Origin: Ascidia mentula
Lineage: Eukaryota; Chordata; Ascidiacea; Phlebobranchia; Ascidiidae
Direction of reading: 5' to 3'
Assembly: GCA_947561715.1 (NCBI GenBank)
Contig: OX387205.1
Span: 12,653,001 to 12,717,000 of the forward strand
DNA length: 64,000 nt
This document shows, piece by piece, positions 61,631-64,000 of the stretch. The notes beneath the pieces were generated by a model. It ran no database searches and was not told where the DNA came from. It worked only from the letters and a program-made list of their open reading frames with translations. The translations under genes were made by a program, and so were the position numbers. How positions within the stretch are numbered: the stretch's first letter is position 1; every line of letters begins with the position of its first letter.

Positions 61631-62213
61631 GGGGAGACCGGGGATACCTCGGACACGGGGATACCTCGGACCAGGTATTTTACGTCACAGTTAGGTATTG
61701 TTAAGACACTTTTACAAAAGCTTTATATCTCCATCAAACGTTAACAGGAACTTTGGAATTAAATCATGTCTGCTTAAAAAGTTATAATCGAAAAAGTCAA
61801 TTTATCAGTGAAACCAAGTTTTTTAATTTGTATCTGGAAGGTTATATATCTGTCACAGTTAATCAAAATGCAGTAATTTTGGGTTGATTGCATAATCAAA
61901 TATGTATTCTTGGATAGGCCAATGATGATTTTGTTAAATAAACAAAAAAACGTCTGTTAAAACTTGCTGTCCGAGATATCCCCAGTCACGTCCGATGTTA
62001 CCCCGGTACCGGGGTGACATCGGACATTTGAGACCTGTTCAAAAAATGGGCTCAATAAACATTTTTAGTGAAGTAAAACGAACGAAAAACCTTTTGTTTT
62101 TTGAGTAACGCTTTACTACTTACAACAAAATAAAATTTAAGAATGAGGTTCATAATTTAAAAAAAATATGAACAATTTTCCCAAAAACCGTCCGAGCTAT
62201 CCCCGGTCTCCCC
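61631..62213. mobile_element. TA-flanked MITE with GGGGAGACCGGGGATA termini
   Basis: The left end GGGGAGACCGGGGATACCTC is mirrored at the right end by GAGCTATCCCCGGTCTCCCC. Both ends are bordered by TA. Sub-terminal motifs repeat the theme (ACACGGGGATACCTCGGAC on the left; GTCCGAGATATCCCC and ACCCCGGTACCGGGGT inside). At 583 bp without coding capacity, it fits a non-autonomous element with a TA target. Confidence 0.8.
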
Positions 62214-62727
62214 TACCAATAAACGGTGACCAATAAACACAAATAAACGCAATACTGTATACCTTACGATTTTCCGACTATGCAGATATATGTGTTTCAA
62301 TTTCTCAGGTGTATTTCTTTTCTTAGGTGTTGTTGCAATTAAAAACACAACCTAAATATGTTATGTGGCTATGTTGGTGTCAAACGTACGCAACTCATAC
62401 ATGCAGTTATTCGTTTGTTCTACTATCACAGATGCTGTTGGTCTCCAACAATAGCAAATAAGTAACTTATGCAGCAAATGTTCATTGCATACGTTTATCG
62501 TTTTCGATCATCCACCTACACTATCACCACAATGTCTAGAGGTCAACGAGTTGCAACGTACGATTCTTGGGCAATGACTTTATGCTATTGTTAATCCTAA
62601 AAAATATTTTCCCACCCCTGTTTGCCAGGCATGATATAATTTTGAAGTATGTGGCAATAAGTCAAGGTAAATTTTTGATCTTAAAAAAAACGTTGGTTTA
62701 ATAATATTCAATAGAAAAATTACACCA
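62214..62727. other. 3' flank of fucosyltransferase copy 3
   Basis: AT-rich spacer. No gene, repeat or clear polyadenylation signal beyond generic AT-rich sequence was seen. Confidence 0.5.
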
Positions 62728-64000
62728 TTAAAGTCTGAAATTGCTAAATATACTCTGTGCCATTTTCAACATTCTTTCTGGCTTCAGTTGAAAGCATTCA
62801 GGGTTTTCTTGGCCCAAGTACCAGTCTTTAAACGAGTGATAAACTTTCGACCCGTTGCCGTAAATTCTGTTTTCCCAAAGTTTGTGGCAAAGTTGTTTGT
62901 AACCTAAATCTTTCGATTTTGAAACTTCGTCTGGAGGCGGTTTCCGTCTCCATTTAAAGTACTCCGCGTAAGCAGTTGCGTTTGCATCCAGGTAATTGAG
63001 GAATTTCGCCAATGTGGCTGGATTAGGAAAGTCATCGACATGTATAAATGACCCAACGGGGATAATTTTTTCCACGTCAGCCTTTGGTGCTCCTAAAATA
63101 ACTGGGACAGTCCCAGAACGAAGAGAGTTGCTCCAAGTCTTTTCCGTGACGTAATCCCGGCAATGAAAACCGTTCTCGAAGGCCAGGAAGAACTTGAAAG
63201 TGGAAGCGTACTGCCGAAATTCTTTTGAGTCCCAAGGATCCTCAATATGATCGTAAAAGCAGTGGCCGCGTTTTGCTAGTCGCAGCCCGCTTCGTTCAAG
63301 AAGCATTACATTCAGTATACGATGTTTTGGTCCTTGCGCACCGCCGCAGTGACTGACTACAGTTAATGCTGTAAATGAAGCCGTTTTTCCTGTAATTATT
63401 CGCTCAACCACATTGTCGCCATAGAACAACTCTTTAACTTCTCGATCGTCGGATCCACTGAACAGACGATCCTGTGAAAGTTATGGGTAAACTTTTGCTG
63501 CATGCACAGAAAACATGAATTAAAAATCTGTTGTGTCATGCGGATTTGAAAGACAGTGCAAAGGTTACTAGCATTTTCTATACAGATACACCTCTCTGCA
63601 ATATCTATCTGTCAGTGACGCAGTGTAGATATTAGCCATATATTGGTTTATTGTGTGATAAATGAAAGTTTAAAATCGTTTATTTATTATATGAATATAG
63701 CAGATCGTCTTACCAATGAGTTGTATGGGAAAAATACATCTGAATCTCGTCTGTAAGTCATCGTCCAGTTAAAATAATCCTTGTTAACGAAACTGAAGTC
63801 TTTGTTTTGGAATGGCCAAGGGGGTTCAAGAGACAGATAAACAAAAAATTGTCCCGGTCGCCTGAAAACAGCAGGCATTGTGTGCAGAATGTTAAAAGAA
63901 TTTAGGGTTCAAGAATTAATGACTCTCGCAGAAGACAGCTAACATATAAATCTATATCGAAGTCGGCCATATAATGGTATTGTGTGTTTTCTTTGATCGT
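62728..64000 (-). CDS. Alpha-1,3-fucosyltransferase (GT10), copy 3, 5' part outside window
   Basis: Two 3' exons are present: 63714-63861 and 62728-63471. The 5' exons (membrane anchor and part of the stem and catalytic domain) should lie beyond 64000. The acceptor-half exon has NWTMTYRRDSDVFFPY. The last exon is 42 bases longer than in copies 1 and 2 and ends with a distinct C-terminus (LKMAQSIFSNFRL). The region from FKFFLAFENGFHCRDYVTEK through GYKQLCHKLWENR is nearly identical to the other copies. The segment between the exon start and that block is strongly diverged (for example CGGAQGPKHRILN). The sampled part has no disabling mutation. Confidence 0.88.

Noticed and set aside
1..64000. 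CRISPR arrays, bacterial operons or prophage
   Set aside because: No regularly spaced identical repeats with unique spacers were seen, and the genes are intron-rich eukaryotic ones.

Overview
The window looks like a piece of an invertebrate chordate genome, most likely a tunicate (ascidian). It is AT-rich, its genes are split by mostly 150-600 bp GT-AG introns, and the coding exons match vertebrate gene families closely. The species cannot be fixed from sequence alone. Many frames open in one reading are intron or repeat sequence. The genes below were rebuilt by hand from splice sites, intron phase and family alignment.

Layout. 1-2.6 kb: no supported gene. 2.6-11.3 kb (+): a 15-exon, six-domain cytoplasmic gelsolin (735 aa). 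11.3-20.2 kb: gene-poor, with a possible retroelement relic, a two-exon small secreted cysteine-containing protein (14954-15363) and a 19-bp-unit minisatellite. 20.2-23.5 kb (+): GNL1, a circularly permuted GTPase (635 aa). 24.0-24.6 kb (-): LSM2 (95 aa), convergent with GNL1. 25.3-31.2 kb (-): a 13-exon secreted right-handed beta-helix protein (746 aa) that resembles carbohydrate-active beta-helix families. 33.1-45.2 kb (+): a 19-exon metabotropic GABA-B receptor subunit 1 (785 aa), with a two-exon nucleotidyltransferase/TPR gene (931 aa) nested in its 4.7 kb intron 10. 46.0-64.0 kb (-): an array of alpha-1,3-fucosyltransferase (GT10) genes. Two copies are complete and almost identical (416 aa each). 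A third, more diverged copy runs off the right edge. Between the second and third lie a decayed THAP-type DNA transposon, a TA-flanked MITE and large direct repeats.

Most notable points. (1) GNL1, LSM2 and GABBR1 lie within 25 kb here, and their human orthologues all map to the extended MHC on 6p21-22. The flanking gelsolin and GT10 families have human members on 9q33-34 and 19p13, two MHC-paralogous regions. This is a candidate proto-MHC linkage block. (2) Intron 14 of the GABA-B receptor gene carries, on the minus strand, a sequence with every element of a type I hammerhead ribozyme (43101-43160). A second copy lies in intron 18 with one core substitution, and several decayed hammerhead-like cores are scattered through the window. 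(3) The fucosyltransferase array shows recent segmental duplication and a patchy identity pattern that suggests gene conversion.

The genes do not form one pathway. Gelsolin remodels actin, GNL1 and LSM2 are housekeeping GTPase and RNA-processing factors, and GABBR1 is a neurotransmitter receptor. The fucosyltransferases and the beta-helix protein may both act on glycans, but that link is inference.
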